NCBI GenBank assembly: GCA_022786605.1
Contig: JALFWW010000002.1
Span: 1-64,000, forward strand
From: Clostridia bacterium
GTDB lineage: Bacteria > Bacillota > Clostridia > Lachnospirales > Anaerotignaceae
DNA length: 64,000 nucleotides
Direction: 5' to 3'
Shown: positions 32,470 to 40,450 of the stretch, in pieces
Numbering within the stretch: the stretch's first letter is position 1
Layout of the letters: the number at the start of each line of letters is the position of its first letter
Translations under genes and position numbers: made by a program
Notes under the pieces: generated by a model
Told to the model about the DNA's origin: nothing
The model's input: the letters and a program-made list of their open reading frames with translations, nothing else
Database searches by the model: none

Positions 32470-34395
32470 TTAAGCGTGGAGCCCTTCCCATTCTTCATAA
32501 AGCCCTTCCAGTTTTTCTTCCAGTTTTGTCTTTTCCTCGAAGATTTCCTGGGCTTTGGCGTAATCGGAGCTTGCCGCCGCCATATCCTCATCGGCTTTGG
32601 CAATGGCTGCTTCTGTTTCCTCAATGGCTTTTTCCACTTTGGCGATTTTCGCCGCCAGTTTCCGTTCTGCCGCCTGCTGTTCTTTCTGTTTCAGCCAATC
32701 GCTCTTGGTGTCGGTCATGGTCTGAACGGGAGCGGGAGCCGCGCCTTTTGTGGGCTGTTCCGCAGCAAGCAGGGCTTCTTTTCTTGCCCGTTCCGCTTTT
32801 TTCTCCAGATAATAATCGTAATTGCCCTCATACCGTGTGATGCCTTCGGGAGAAAGCTCCAGTATGATCTGGGCAGTTTTATTGATGAAATAACGGTCGT
32901 GGGAAATGTATACCACGGTGCCTTCATAGCGGTTCAAAGCGTCCTCCAGCACTTCTTTGGAGAACATATCCAGATGGTTGGTCGGTTCGTCCAGCATCAG
33001 CAGGTTTGCTTTGGAAAGCATGATCTTTGCCAGAGAAACACGACCTTTTTCGCCGCCGCTGAGGGAAGAAACCTGTTTGAACACGTCATCCTCCGTGAAT
33101 ACGAAGGCTGCCAGCATATTGCGGATTTCTCCCGCTGTCAAAGTGGGGTAAGTATCGGAAATTTCATCAAAAATGGTCTTACTGCTGTCTAATTTCTGCT
33201 GTTCCTGGTCATAATAACCTACGTGAACATTGGTGCCGAACCGCATAAGACCGCTGTCGGAAGGCACTTCGCCCAGAAGCATTTTAAACAATGTGGATTT
33301 GCCCACACCGTTGGGACCGATGATGGCAACATTTTCTCCACGCTTGATATCCAGATTCACATGGCGGAAAATCCGCTGTCCGCCGTAGGACTTGGACAGT
33401 TCTTCCGCATGGAGCACGTCACTGCCGCTGATGATGCGGGGAGTCAATGTCAGGCGCATGTGGGAAGGCAGGCTGTCGGGGCGGTCGATACGTTCGATTT
33501 TTTCCAGCTGTTTTTCCCGGCTTTCGGCACGCTTGATGGATTTTTCCCGATTAAATGCCTTCAGTGTACGGATGACTTCTTCCTGACGTTTCAGTTCCCG
33601 CTGCTGGTTTTCGTAAGCCTTCTGCTGGATGTCACGATTGATGGCTTTCTGGTTCATGTATGCGGTGTAGTTGCCGTTGTATACAGTGGATTTCCGGTTT
33701 TCGATTTCCACCACCTTGGTGACGATCTTATCCAAGAAATAACGGTCATGGGAAATGATGAGCACAGAACCGTCGTATGTTTTCAGGAAATCTTCCAGCC
33801 ATTCGATGGAAGCAATGTCCAGATGGTTGGTAGGTTCGTCCAGCAGTAATAAATCCGGCTTGGACAGCAGCAGTTTCCCCAGATACACACGGGTCTTTTG
33901 CCCGCCGGAAAGCTGTGACAGGGGGCGATCAAATTCGTCCTCGCTAAAGCCCAGACCTTTCAGGACGCCCTTCAAACGGCTTTTGTAGCTGTAACCGTCG
34001 TTTTGCTCAAATTCGTGCTGCAAAGCGGCATAATTCTCCATCATGTCAGACAACTCTTTGCCGGAAAGATGGGTCATTTCGTTTTCCATTTCACGAAGAC
34101 GAACTTCAGCCGTTAAAATTTTTTCAAAGACCGATAACATTTCTTCATAAATTGTGCGGCTGCTTTCTATTTGTTGGTTCTGCGCCATGTAGCCCATGGT
34201 GGTTTCTTTTTTCAGGAACACATCGCCGCCGTCGGCGGAAATTTCCCCTGTCAGAATCCGAAACAAAGTGGTTTTTCCGGCGCCGTTAACGCCTACGATT
34301 GCGGTTTTTTCCCGCTCTTCTATATGAAATGTGATGTTTTCCAGTATGGTGTCGATGCCATAGGATTTCTCTATATGATTGAGTGCAAGTATCAT
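32470..34395 (-). CDS. ABC-F family ATP-binding protein
   Basis: 641 residues, two ABC domains and no membrane segment: first Walker A GVNGAGKTT near 36, signature LSGGQKTRVYLGKLLL, Walker B LLLLDEPTNHLD; linker rich in K/R/E; second Walker A GPNGVGKST near 356, LSGGEKGRVSLAKIML, LLMLDEPTNHLD. A C-terminal coiled coil (KLAAKIAKVEKAIEETEAAI) follows. ABC-F proteins act on stalled ribosomes, and some protect them from antibiotics. It is closest in layout to the YdiF/Uup housekeeping type. Confidence 0.92.
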   Translation of the reverse strand: MILALNHIEKSYGIDTILENITFHIEEREKTAIVGVNGAGKTTLFRILTGEISADGGDVFLKKETTMGYMAQNQQIESSRTIYEEMLSVFEKILTAEVRLREMENEMTHLSGKELSDMMENYAALQHEFEQNDGYSYKSRLKGVLKGLGFSEDEFDRPLSQLSGGQKTRVYLGKLLLSKPDLLLLDEPTNHLDIASIEWLEDFLKTYDGSVLIISHDRYFLDKIVTKVVEIENRKSTVYNGNYTAYMNQKAINRDIQQKAYENQQRELKRQEEVIRTLKAFNREKSIKRAESREKQLEKIERIDRPDSLPSHMRLTLTPRIISGSDVLHAEELSKSYGGQRIFRHVNLDIKRGENVAIIGPNGVGKSTLFKMLLGEVPSDSGLMRFGTNVHVGYYDQEQQKLDSSKTIFDEISDTYPTLTAGEIRNMLAAFVFTEDDVFKQVSSLSGGEKGRVSLAKIMLSKANLLMLDEPTNHLDMFSKEVLEDALNRYEGTVVYISHDRYFINKTAQIILELSPEGITRYEGNYDYYLEKKAERARKEALLAAEQPTKGAAPAPVQTMTDTKSDWLKQKEQQAAERKLAAKIAKVEKAIEETEAAIAKADEDMAAASSDYAKAQEIFEEKTKLEEKLEGLYEEWEGLHA

Positions 34396-34464
34396 GTTTT
34401 ATCCCTCCGTAACCCTTGGGTTGTCCACAATTATGATACCAGAAAAAAGGGCGGAATAAAAGAG

Positions 34465-34500
34465 TTATTGTTGACAATAAAATAACAGGCGTGCTATACT
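34465..34500 (+). promoter_or_regulatory. rex promoter with palindrome
   Basis: TTGACA (34471-34476), 18 bp, TATACT (34495-34500). The -35 is embedded in TTATTGTTGACAATAA (34465-34480), a perfect inverted repeat with a 2-bp centre. It shares TTGT...ACAA with Rex operators but is not an exact match, so autoregulation is plausible but unproven. Confidence 0.65.
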
Positions 34501-34534
34501 GAAATCAAATTGAGTAGGAGAGGATTTGGATAAT

Positions 34535-35242
34535 ATGGATAGTGAAAAAAAGATTTCACCGGCGGTAATAAACAGATTACCCAGATATTATCGGTATTTG
34601 GGCGATTTGCTGGAAAGCGACATCACCAGAATTTCTTCCAAAGAGCTCAGTGCAAAGATGAATATTACAGCCTCTCAGATTCGTCAGGATTTGAACAATT
34701 TCGGCGGCTTTGGTCAGCAGGGATACGGCTATAATGTAGAATATCTTTACAATGAAATCAAAAAGATACTGGGACTGGATCGCATGTACAATATGATCGT
34801 TATCGGCGGCGGCAACATCGGTCAGGCGTTGGTCAATTATACCAATTTTGAAAAACGCGGTTTTGTTATCAAAGCAGTATTTGATATCAATCCCCGTCTG
34901 GTTGGCATGACCATCCGCGGCGTGGAAGTTTATGATGTGGACAAAATGGAGGAATATGTGAAAAACAACCATGTGGATGTTGCCATTTTGACACTGCCTC
35001 GCTCACAGGCTGTTAGGGTTGCTCATGATCTGGCAAAATGGGGCGTGAAAGGTATCTGGAACTTCAGTCATGTAGATCTGCAGGTTCCCGATGATGTTCT
35101 GGTGGAGAACGTGCATCTGACAGACAGCCTGATGACACTGCTTTACAAGATCAATGAAATGTACAGCGAAGAAAATGAGCTGCATCAGCTGCAAAATGGT
35201 CTGCCTGTGAAACACCGTCAGGTGGAAGAAGACGAAAAGTAA
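34535..35242 (+). CDS. rex: Redox-sensing transcriptional repressor Rex
   Basis: 235 residues. Binds DNA when NAD+/NADH is high and lets go on NADH binding, controlling fermentative genes. N-terminal winged helix (RLPRYYRYLGDLLESDITRI, MNITASQIRQDLNNFGGFGQ) and a Rossmann domain (IVIGGGNIGQALVNY near 93, FDINPRLVG). The ATG at 34535 is chosen; a TTG three codons earlier is only 2 nt from the GGAGAGG. The iron alcohol dehydrogenase at 46779 is a typical Rex target. Confidence 0.96.
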   Translation: MDSEKKISPAVINRLPRYYRYLGDLLESDITRISSKELSAKMNITASQIRQDLNNFGGFGQQGYGYNVEYLYNEIKKILGLDRMYNMIVIGGGNIGQALVNYTNFEKRGFVIKAVFDINPRLVGMTIRGVEVYDVDKMEEYVKNNHVDVAILTLPRSQAVRVAHDLAKWGVKGIWNFSHVDLQVPDDVLVENVHLTDSLMTLLYKINEMYSEENELHQLQNGLPVKHRQVEEDEK

Positions 35243-35263
35243 ACACAGAAAATGGAATGAAAA

Positions 35264-35298
35264 AAACAGACAAAGTTCGTGGGCTTTGTCTGTTTTTT
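35264..35298 (+). terminator. rex terminator
   Basis: AACAGACAAAG/CTTTGTCTGTT hairpin followed by T-run. Confidence 0.9.
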
Positions 35299-35415
35299 GG
35301 CGTTTTTGCAGGCGTTTTTCCCAGAGGAAAGGCGGCATGGGGGAATTTTAGGTTGAAGGCGGCGAAAAGATACGGTATCATAATAGAAAATCAAAGAATT
35401 TTAGGAGGAACCACA

Positions 35416-36246
35416 TTGAGCAGAGCAGACGATATTTTCATACAGAATTGCAAACAGATTTTAGAACATGGATTTTCTACGGAAAACGAAAAGGTGCGCC
35501 CCCATTGGGAAGACGGCACACCTGCTTACACCATCAAGACCTTTGGCGTGGTGAACCGTTATGACCTGAGCAAGGAATTTCCTTTGCTGACACTGCGTGC
35601 CACCAACTGGAAGGCAGCCATTGACGAAATCCTGTGGATCTGGCAGAAAAAATCCAATAACATCCATGATTTGAACAGCAAGATATGGGATTCCTGGGCA
35701 GACGAAACCGGTTCCATCGGCAAGGCTTACGGCTATCAGCTGGGTGTGAAATACAAATTCAAACACGGTGAAATGGATCAGGTGGACAACGTGCTGTGGC
35801 AGCTGAAAAACGCCCCCGCATCCCGCCGGATCATGACAAACATCTACAACTTCGCGGATTTGACAGAAATGGGTCTGGAACCCTGCGCTTACAGCATGAC
35901 TTTCAACGTCACAGGCAATAAGCTCAACGCCATCCTGAACCAGCGTTCTCAGGATACGCTGGCGGCAAACAACTGGAATGTGGTGCAGTATGCCGCACTG
36001 GTGATGATGTTTGCACAGGTCAGTGGACTGGAGCCTGGGGAACTGGTACACGTTATCAGCGACATGCACATTTACGACCGTCATGTGCCCATCATCAAAG
36101 AACTCATTGAACGGGAAACATTCCCCGCGCCGAAGGTGCGCCTGAATCCCGAAATCAAGAATTTCTATGATTTTACCGTAGATGACTTCATTGTGGAAGA
36201 CTACGAACACGGCAAACCTGTTGGCAAAGTGCCCATTGCCATTTAA
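35416..36246 (+). CDS. thyA: Thymidylate synthase ThyA
   Basis: 276 residues. Makes dTMP from dUMP using methylene-THF. The active Cys lies in LEPCAYSMTFNV near 155, where most ThyA have PCH; this variant resembles the B. subtilis ThyA branch (TPC-x-Y). Others are ASRRIMTNIYN with the phosphate-binding arginines, NNWNVVQYA and HIYDRHV. TTG at 35416 is the start, 7 nt after AGGAGG; an upstream ATG would run through the rex terminator. Operon with folA, which recycles the DHF made here. Confidence 0.95.
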   Translation: MSRADDIFIQNCKQILEHGFSTENEKVRPHWEDGTPAYTIKTFGVVNRYDLSKEFPLLTLRATNWKAAIDEILWIWQKKSNNIHDLNSKIWDSWADETGSIGKAYGYQLGVKYKFKHGEMDQVDNVLWQLKNAPASRRIMTNIYNFADLTEMGLEPCAYSMTFNVTGNKLNAILNQRSQDTLAANNWNVVQYAALVMMFAQVSGLEPGELVHVISDMHIYDRHVPIIKELIERETFPAPKVRLNPEIKNFYDFTVDDFIVEDYEHGKPVGKVPIAI

Positions 36247-36258
36247 GGAGGGAAACCC

Positions 36259-36747
36259 ATGAATCTTATTGTAGCAGTAGACGAAAACTGGGGGATCGGC
36301 AAGGATAATGAACTGCTGTGCCGCATTTCCGCGGATATGAAAAACTTCCGTGCGGTGACCATGGGGCATGTGCTGGTGCTGGGCAGAAAAACACTGGAAT
36401 CTTTTCCCGGCAAAAAACCTTTGCCCAAACGTACCCATATTGTGCTGACAGCAAATAAGGCTTATGAAGCGGAGGGCGTGACCCTTTGCCATAGTCTGGA
36501 AGAACTGCCTGGGGTACTGGCGGATTATGCGGATGATGATATTTTTGTCATCGGCGGCGGCAGTATTTATAAGCAGCTTCTGCCTCAGTGCAAAAAGGCT
36601 TATATTACCAAAATCTATGACAAATTTCCTGCCGATACCTATTTCCCCAATCTGGATGAAAAGCCGGAATGGACATTGACAGAAAAAGGGGAAGTACAGG
36701 AAGAAAATGGCGTGAAATTCTCTTTTGATATTTATGAACAGAAATAA
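36259..36747 (+). CDS. folA: Dihydrofolate reductase
   Basis: 162 residues. Reduces DHF to THF with NADPH. MNLIVAVDENWGIGKDNELL gives the N-terminal loop, RISADMKNFRAVTMGHVLVL contains the catalytic-region Asp and helix, GRKTLESFP follows, and FVIGGGSIYKQLLP near 96 is the NADPH loop. GGAGGG is in the 12-bp gap after thyA. Its last 14 bases overlap the next gene. Confidence 0.96.
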   Translation: MNLIVAVDENWGIGKDNELLCRISADMKNFRAVTMGHVLVLGRKTLESFPGKKPLPKRTHIVLTANKAYEAEGVTLCHSLEELPGVLADYADDDIFVIGGGSIYKQLLPQCKKAYITKIYDKFPADTYFPNLDEKPEWTLTEKGEVQEENGVKFSFDIYEQK

Positions 36748-37072
36748 AAAGTGGTTTTACCCGGAAGTGAACAGCGTGGAGGAAATCCAAAATCAGTCAG
36801 AGGAGCAAAAGGGCAAAGGTTATCCCTGTCCCTGCTGTGGATACCTGACACTGCCTGTGCCGCAGAAAGAAGCGATGGCGTATATCTGCCCCGTCTGTTT
36901 CTGGGAAAACGATGTGTTCCTACAGTCGGAAACAGAACCCAGCGACGAAAACCACAGCATGCCCTTGGCAGAGGCGCGGGCGAACTTCCGGCGGTTTGGG
37001 GCTTGCTGTGAACAGATGCTGCCTTATGTGCGGAAGCCTTTTCCAGAGGAAATACCCAAAGACCATTCATAG
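36734..37072 (+). CDS. CPCC family cysteine-rich protein
   Basis: 112 residues. YPCPCCGYLTLP near 30 and YICPVCFWEND near 50 define the small CPCC family, a probable zinc-binding domain of unknown role, often found near toxin/immunity or accessory genes. The ATG at 36734 lies inside the folA 3' end, so expression is coupled to the thyA-folA operon. Confidence 0.85.
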   Translation: MNRNKKWFYPEVNSVEEIQNQSEEQKGKGYPCPCCGYLTLPVPQKEAMAYICPVCFWENDVFLQSETEPSDENHSMPLAEARANFRRFGACCEQMLPYVRKPFPEEIPKDHS

Positions 37073-37091
37073 GAGAAAGGGGCGGATTTGT

Positions 37092-37478
37092 ATGTTGACC
37101 ATTTACATTCATCGGAAAAAAGTGGCAGATATCATTTGCATGGTGTATGCCCTGATGTTTACCAATTTGCTGAATGACTGCAACGTCATACGTGCACGCA
37201 CATATGATCCCAAATGGGCATATGCGGCATTTGGGCTGATGGCAGTGTATTTTCTGGTGCTGTATATCTTCACCCAGATTTGTGATTGGAAGATGGCAGC
37301 CATCAATCTGGTGGTATTGATTGTGGCGCTGTTCATCCGCAATGGATTTGGCAGATTTTTCCTTTTTCTTGGAGCGCCGGATTTTGCGTCCGTATTGTTT
37401 ATGATCTTCATCCTTTGCCATCGAGGGTATGAAGCGAAGAAAAAGAAGGAGCCCCTTTCTCAAACAAAGATAGAATGA
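37092..37478 (+). CDS. Membrane protein of unknown function
   Basis: 128 residues with about four hydrophobic segments (VADIICMVYALMFTNLL, YAAFGLMAVYFLVLYIFTQI, MAAINLVVLIVALFI, FASVLFMIFILCHRG) and a basic tail (EAKKKKEPLSQTKIE). Unrecognised. The ATG at 37092 follows GGAGAAAGGGGCGG, 19 bp after the CPCC gene, so it is likely the last gene of the thyA operon. Confidence 0.75.
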   Translation: MLTIYIHRKKVADIICMVYALMFTNLLNDCNVIRARTYDPKWAYAAFGLMAVYFLVLYIFTQICDWKMAAINLVVLIVALFIRNGFGRFFLFLGAPDFASVLFMIFILCHRGYEAKKKKEPLSQTKIE

Positions 37479-37500
37479 TAAAAAACAGGAAAGCAGCTTC

Positions 37501-37659
37501 TTCTTAAGAAAACATGGACTTTCCGTTTCCTTGATTTCTTGAGAGGGAATTGCGACGGCTGGAAAATATAACCAATAAATCTCAATAAAATAAGAAAGCC
37601 AAAATCTTTTGTCATGATAAAGGTTTTGGCTTTCTTTGTTTTCTTATGAAGATACCCCG
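37501..37659 (+). repeat. Repeat A, copy 3 (fullest copy)
   Basis: Contains all parts: left palindrome TTCTTAAGAAAACAT, GATTTCTTGAGAGGGAATTG, CGACGGCTG, spacer, inner hairpin GAAAGCCAAAATCTTT/AAAGGTTTTGGCTTTC with TGTCATGAT loop, TTTGTTTTCTTATGAAGATA and CCCC. It lies between convergent genes. Relative to copy 1 the inner stem changes ATCCTT to ATCTTT while pairing is kept through the matching change and a G-T pair. Confidence 0.8.
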
Positions 37660-37698
37660 AATGCCTTTTGGGGCATCTGCTTTCCTGTTTTTGCTTTC

Positions 37699-38529
37699 TT
37701 AGAATGTGTCGGGATGGTGTCCGCCCCACCCAGTCTGAGGCATGCACATCAAACGGGACATGTCCTCAGGAGAAATGGAAAAGTCGAAGATATCCAGATT
37801 TGCTTTCATACGTTCGGCGGAACTGGATTTGGGCAGAGGCAATACCTGATTGTCCAAGGCGAAACGCAGACAGATCTGGGCAGGTGTTTTGCCGTATTTT
37901 TCCGCCAGTTCCAGAATCAGAGATTCTTCCAGCACACGGGTGCGTCCCAGAGGGCTCCACGCTTCCACCAAAAGTCCCTGCTGCTGGGCGTAGTGGACCG
38001 CATGTGCCTGACAATACCCGGGGTGATATTCCAGCTGGTTCACCATGGGGGTGATCTCTGCTTCTTTCATGAGAGGCATGAGATGGTGGGGCAGGAAGTT
38101 GCTGACACCGATGGAACGGATGACATTTTCTTTGTAGAGCTGTTCCAGCGCCCGCCATGCGGACAGGTCTTTTTCCTGCCATTTGTCACGGTCTGTGCCC
38201 GGCATGGGCCAGTGGAGCAGGCAAAGGTCCAGATAGTCTGTCTGCAAATCCTTCAGGGAGTTTTCCACGCTTGCCATGGCGGCGTCATAGGACAGATCGT
38301 CACGCCATACCTTTGTGGTCAGGAAAATGTCTTTCCGGTCGATGCCGGAAACGGCAATGGCTGCGCCCACTTCTTTTTCATTCAAATACATCCGCGCGGT
38401 GTCCAGATGGCGATAGCCCACGGAAAGGGCTGTTTCCACAATGCCCTGGGCGGATTGGTCTGTGACTTTATAGGTGCCGAAGCCCACTTTGGGGATTTTC
38501 ACACCATTATATAATGTAAAGTATTCCAT
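37699..38529 (-). CDS. Aldo/keto reductase
   Basis: 276 residues, NAD(P)H-dependent oxidoreductase with a TIM barrel. The catalytic tetrad is visible: Asp in YRHLDTARMYLNEKEVG near 45 with Tyr, Lys in IFLTTKVWRDD near 74, His in LCLLHWPMPGTD near 107. SIGVSNFLPHHL and PLPKSSSAERMKANLDIFDF are also typical. It belongs to the YvgN/DkgA-like group. AAGGAGG precedes the ATG, 14 bp after cca. Confidence 0.93.
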   Translation of the reverse strand: MEYFTLYNGVKIPKVGFGTYKVTDQSAQGIVETALSVGYRHLDTARMYLNEKEVGAAIAVSGIDRKDIFLTTKVWRDDLSYDAAMASVENSLKDLQTDYLDLCLLHWPMPGTDRDKWQEKDLSAWRALEQLYKENVIRSIGVSNFLPHHLMPLMKEAEITPMVNQLEYHPGYCQAHAVHYAQQQGLLVEAWSPLGRTRVLEESLILELAEKYGKTPAQICLRFALDNQVLPLPKSSSAERMKANLDIFDFSISPEDMSRLMCMPQTGWGGHHPDTF

Positions 38530-38543
38530 GATTGGTTTCCTCC

Positions 38544-39758
38544 TTATTTCTGCTGGAATTCCAGTGCTTTTTCCAGCAAATATTCTCTTTTGTTGTGCTC
38601 CGGTTCATGGAGGACATCCTCCAGCAGCAGTCCAAGGGTTTCGCCTACGGCTTTTCCGGCAGGGATACCGGCGTCCATCAAGGCTTTGCCATCCATTTCC
38701 AGCATTTTCAGATTCAGACAATCCCCATCAGCAAGGACTTTTTTCAGGATTTCCCTTGCTGTGGCTACAGCGCCTTTGTCCTGCAAGATTTCCTGTAAAA
38801 TGAACAGGTTTTCCGTCAGTTCCACACCCAAAATCCCTGTCAGTTTCCGCACTTCGTAAGGTGTCTGGGGGATGGGCTGGGATAAATGCCGCAGATAGGT
38901 CTGAATCTGTTTGGCGGTGGCGTTGTCAAATTTCAGTTTTTTGCAGAAAGTCTTTGCCTCTGATTCCGTGAAGGATTGCAGCACCAGCGTCCACCGCAGA
39001 GGGGCAGAAACGGGAGCGGCTTTCAGCTGGGGAACCAGTGTTTCGCCCAGAGCAGTCAGACGTTTGTCCAGCAGATTGTCGATGTGGGGCAAAAGACCGC
39101 TTGAGAGCAGTAAGGACAGTTTTTCAGGATATGGAGATTTCCAGAGTTTGTCTAACTCCTCGTGGATGCGCTCCACACTGATTTTTTCAATGAGTGCGGC
39201 GTTTTCCTGCAATGCGGTGTAGGTGGCGTCGTCCACCTGAAAGCCCAGCTGTGCCGCAAAACGGACACACCGCAGCATCCGCAGAGCATCTTCCTGGAAT
39301 CGCTTGGCAGGCTGGCCCACACCACGGATGAGAGAACGGGAAATGTCCTCCTGTCCGCCAAAAGGATCGCGGAACCCTTCGGCAGGGTGGTAGGCAATGG
39401 CGTTCATGGTGAAATCCCGCCGCAGAAGGTCTTCCTCCAGATTGGATGTGAAAGAAACCTCGTCGGGATGTCTGCCGTCGGCATAGTCCCCGTCAATGCG
39501 GTAGGTGGTGATCTCGTAATTGGTTTTGTTCAGAACAACGGTGATGGTGCCGTGCTGGATGCCCGTGTCAAAGGTGTGGGAAAATAACGCCTTTGTCTGC
39601 TCCGGCAGAGCGGATGTGGTGATGTCCCAGTCCTGTGGGATGCGCCCAAGGATGGAATCCCGTACACAGCCGCCTACAATGTAGGCTTCGTAACCGCCGT
39701 TGTTGAGGGTTTGCAGAAGGGCGTTCACGTCCTCCGGCAGTGTGATGTGTTTTGTCAT
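38544..39758 (-). CDS. cca: CCA tRNA nucleotidyltransferase
   Basis: 404 residues. Class II nucleotidyltransferase that adds or repairs CCA at tRNA 3' ends. Markers are YIVGGCVRDSILGRIPQDWD near 20 with the metal-binding Asp pair, RDFTMNAIAYHP near 113, then EDALRMLRCVRFAAQLGF near 155 of the RNA-binding domain. The tRNA gene next door has no encoded CCA, so this enzyme is needed. It starts just downstream of an ACGAGG ribosome site. Confidence 0.93.
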   Translation of the reverse strand: MTKHITLPEDVNALLQTLNNGGYEAYIVGGCVRDSILGRIPQDWDITTSALPEQTKALFSHTFDTGIQHGTITVVLNKTNYEITTYRIDGDYADGRHPDEVSFTSNLEEDLLRRDFTMNAIAYHPAEGFRDPFGGQEDISRSLIRGVGQPAKRFQEDALRMLRCVRFAAQLGFQVDDATYTALQENAALIEKISVERIHEELDKLWKSPYPEKLSLLLSSGLLPHIDNLLDKRLTALGETLVPQLKAAPVSAPLRWTLVLQSFTESEAKTFCKKLKFDNATAKQIQTYLRHLSQPIPQTPYEVRKLTGILGVELTENLFILQEILQDKGAVATAREILKKVLADGDCLNLKMLEMDGKALMDAGIPAGKAVGETLGLLLEDVLHEPEHNKREYLLEKALEFQQK

Positions 39759-39858
39759 ATAAAAACCTCGTTCCGGTTGTAAATTTCTGTTTTGCCGTTA
39801 CAGTATACCATATTCCGGGAAAAATGAAAAATTTTTTTCGGCTTTTGCGGAAAAAGAG

Positions 39859-39887
39859 TTGACATGCCTTCGGGAGCGTGATATTAT
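39859..39887 (+). promoter_or_regulatory. tRNA-Lys promoter
   Basis: TTGACA (39859-39864), 17 bp, TATTAT (39882-39887). Confidence 0.85.
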
Positions 39888-39911
39888 ATTTTACGCAATC
39901 AAATAACGTAT

Positions 39912-39984
39912 GCGCCCTTAGCTCAGTTGGTAGAGCAACTGACTCTTAATCAGTGGGTCCAGGGTTCGAGTCCCTGAGGGCGCA
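39912..39984 (+). tRNA. tRNA-Lys (CTT anticodon)
   Basis: 73 nt including discriminator A. Acceptor GCGCCCT/AGGGCGC, D-arm GCTC-AGTTGGTA-GAGC, anticodon stem ACTGA/TCAGT with loop CTCTTAA (anticodon CTT, lysine AAG codons), T-arm CCAGG-GTTCGAGT-CCCTG. The CCA end is not encoded. Confidence 0.96.
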
Positions 39985-39989
39985 TCATT

Positions 39990-40107
39990 CATAAAAGGCA
40001 GCGTTTTTCGACTTTGGGTCGGGGGGCGCTGCTTTTTGCTTACCTGTAAGCCATGCGGCTGGTAAGAAAACGGGTCTGGAAGTGCTTGCATTTCCAGACC
40101 CGTTTTG
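39990..40107 (+). terminator. Two terminators after tRNA-Lys
   Basis: GCAGCG/CGCTGC with T-run (about 39990-40036), then a second stronger stem AAAACGGGTCTGGAA/TTCCAGACCCGTTTT (40066-40107). Between them, TTACCTGTAAGCCATG is the inverse complement of a segment in the 79-bp repeats that follow. Confidence 0.75.
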
Positions 40108-40119
40108 TTGGCAGCCATA

Positions 40120-40353
40120 GGGCGTCAGCCTACAACCGAAGTACTCGGAGAGGACTGAGGTTGTACATGGCTTACAGGTAAAATGCGTGAGAGAAGTGGG
40201 GCGTCAGCCCACAACCGAGGCACTTGGAAAGTGCCGAGGTTGTGCATGGCTTACAGGTAAGAGACGCAAGAGAAGGAGGGCGACAGCCACACAGGAAAGC
40301 CCTTGAAAAGTGCTGAGGTTGCGCAAGGCTTACAGGTAAGATACGCCAGAGAA
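40120..40353 (+). repeat. Three tandem 79-bp repeats
   Basis: Units start at 40120, 40199 and 40278 (79, 79 and 76 bp), each beginning GGGCGTCAGCC or GGGCGACAGCC and ending near GAGAAG; a partial fourth follows. Each contains CATGGCTTACAGGTAA or a close variant. Unit 2 has a clear hairpin CAACC, GGCACTT/AAGTGCC, GGTTG. No gene is seen from 39985 to 40450; the units may be transcribed from the tRNA side only past two terminators. Confidence 0.85.
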
Positions 40354-40450
40354 GGGCGTCCTCCCTCCCATTCCTTTCATATTTTCCCCCTTCCCACCAT
40401 AAACTGATACAGAGAAATTTTTCGGGAAGAAGGATTGGGGGAAGGATTTT

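Noticed and set aside
40120-40353. CRISPR array
   Set aside because: The 79-bp units are repeated along their whole length; there are no unique spacers and no cas genes.
39912-40450. Integrated element att site at tRNA-Lys
   Set aside because: No integrase, no direct repeat of the tRNA 3' end and no foreign gene block next to it.
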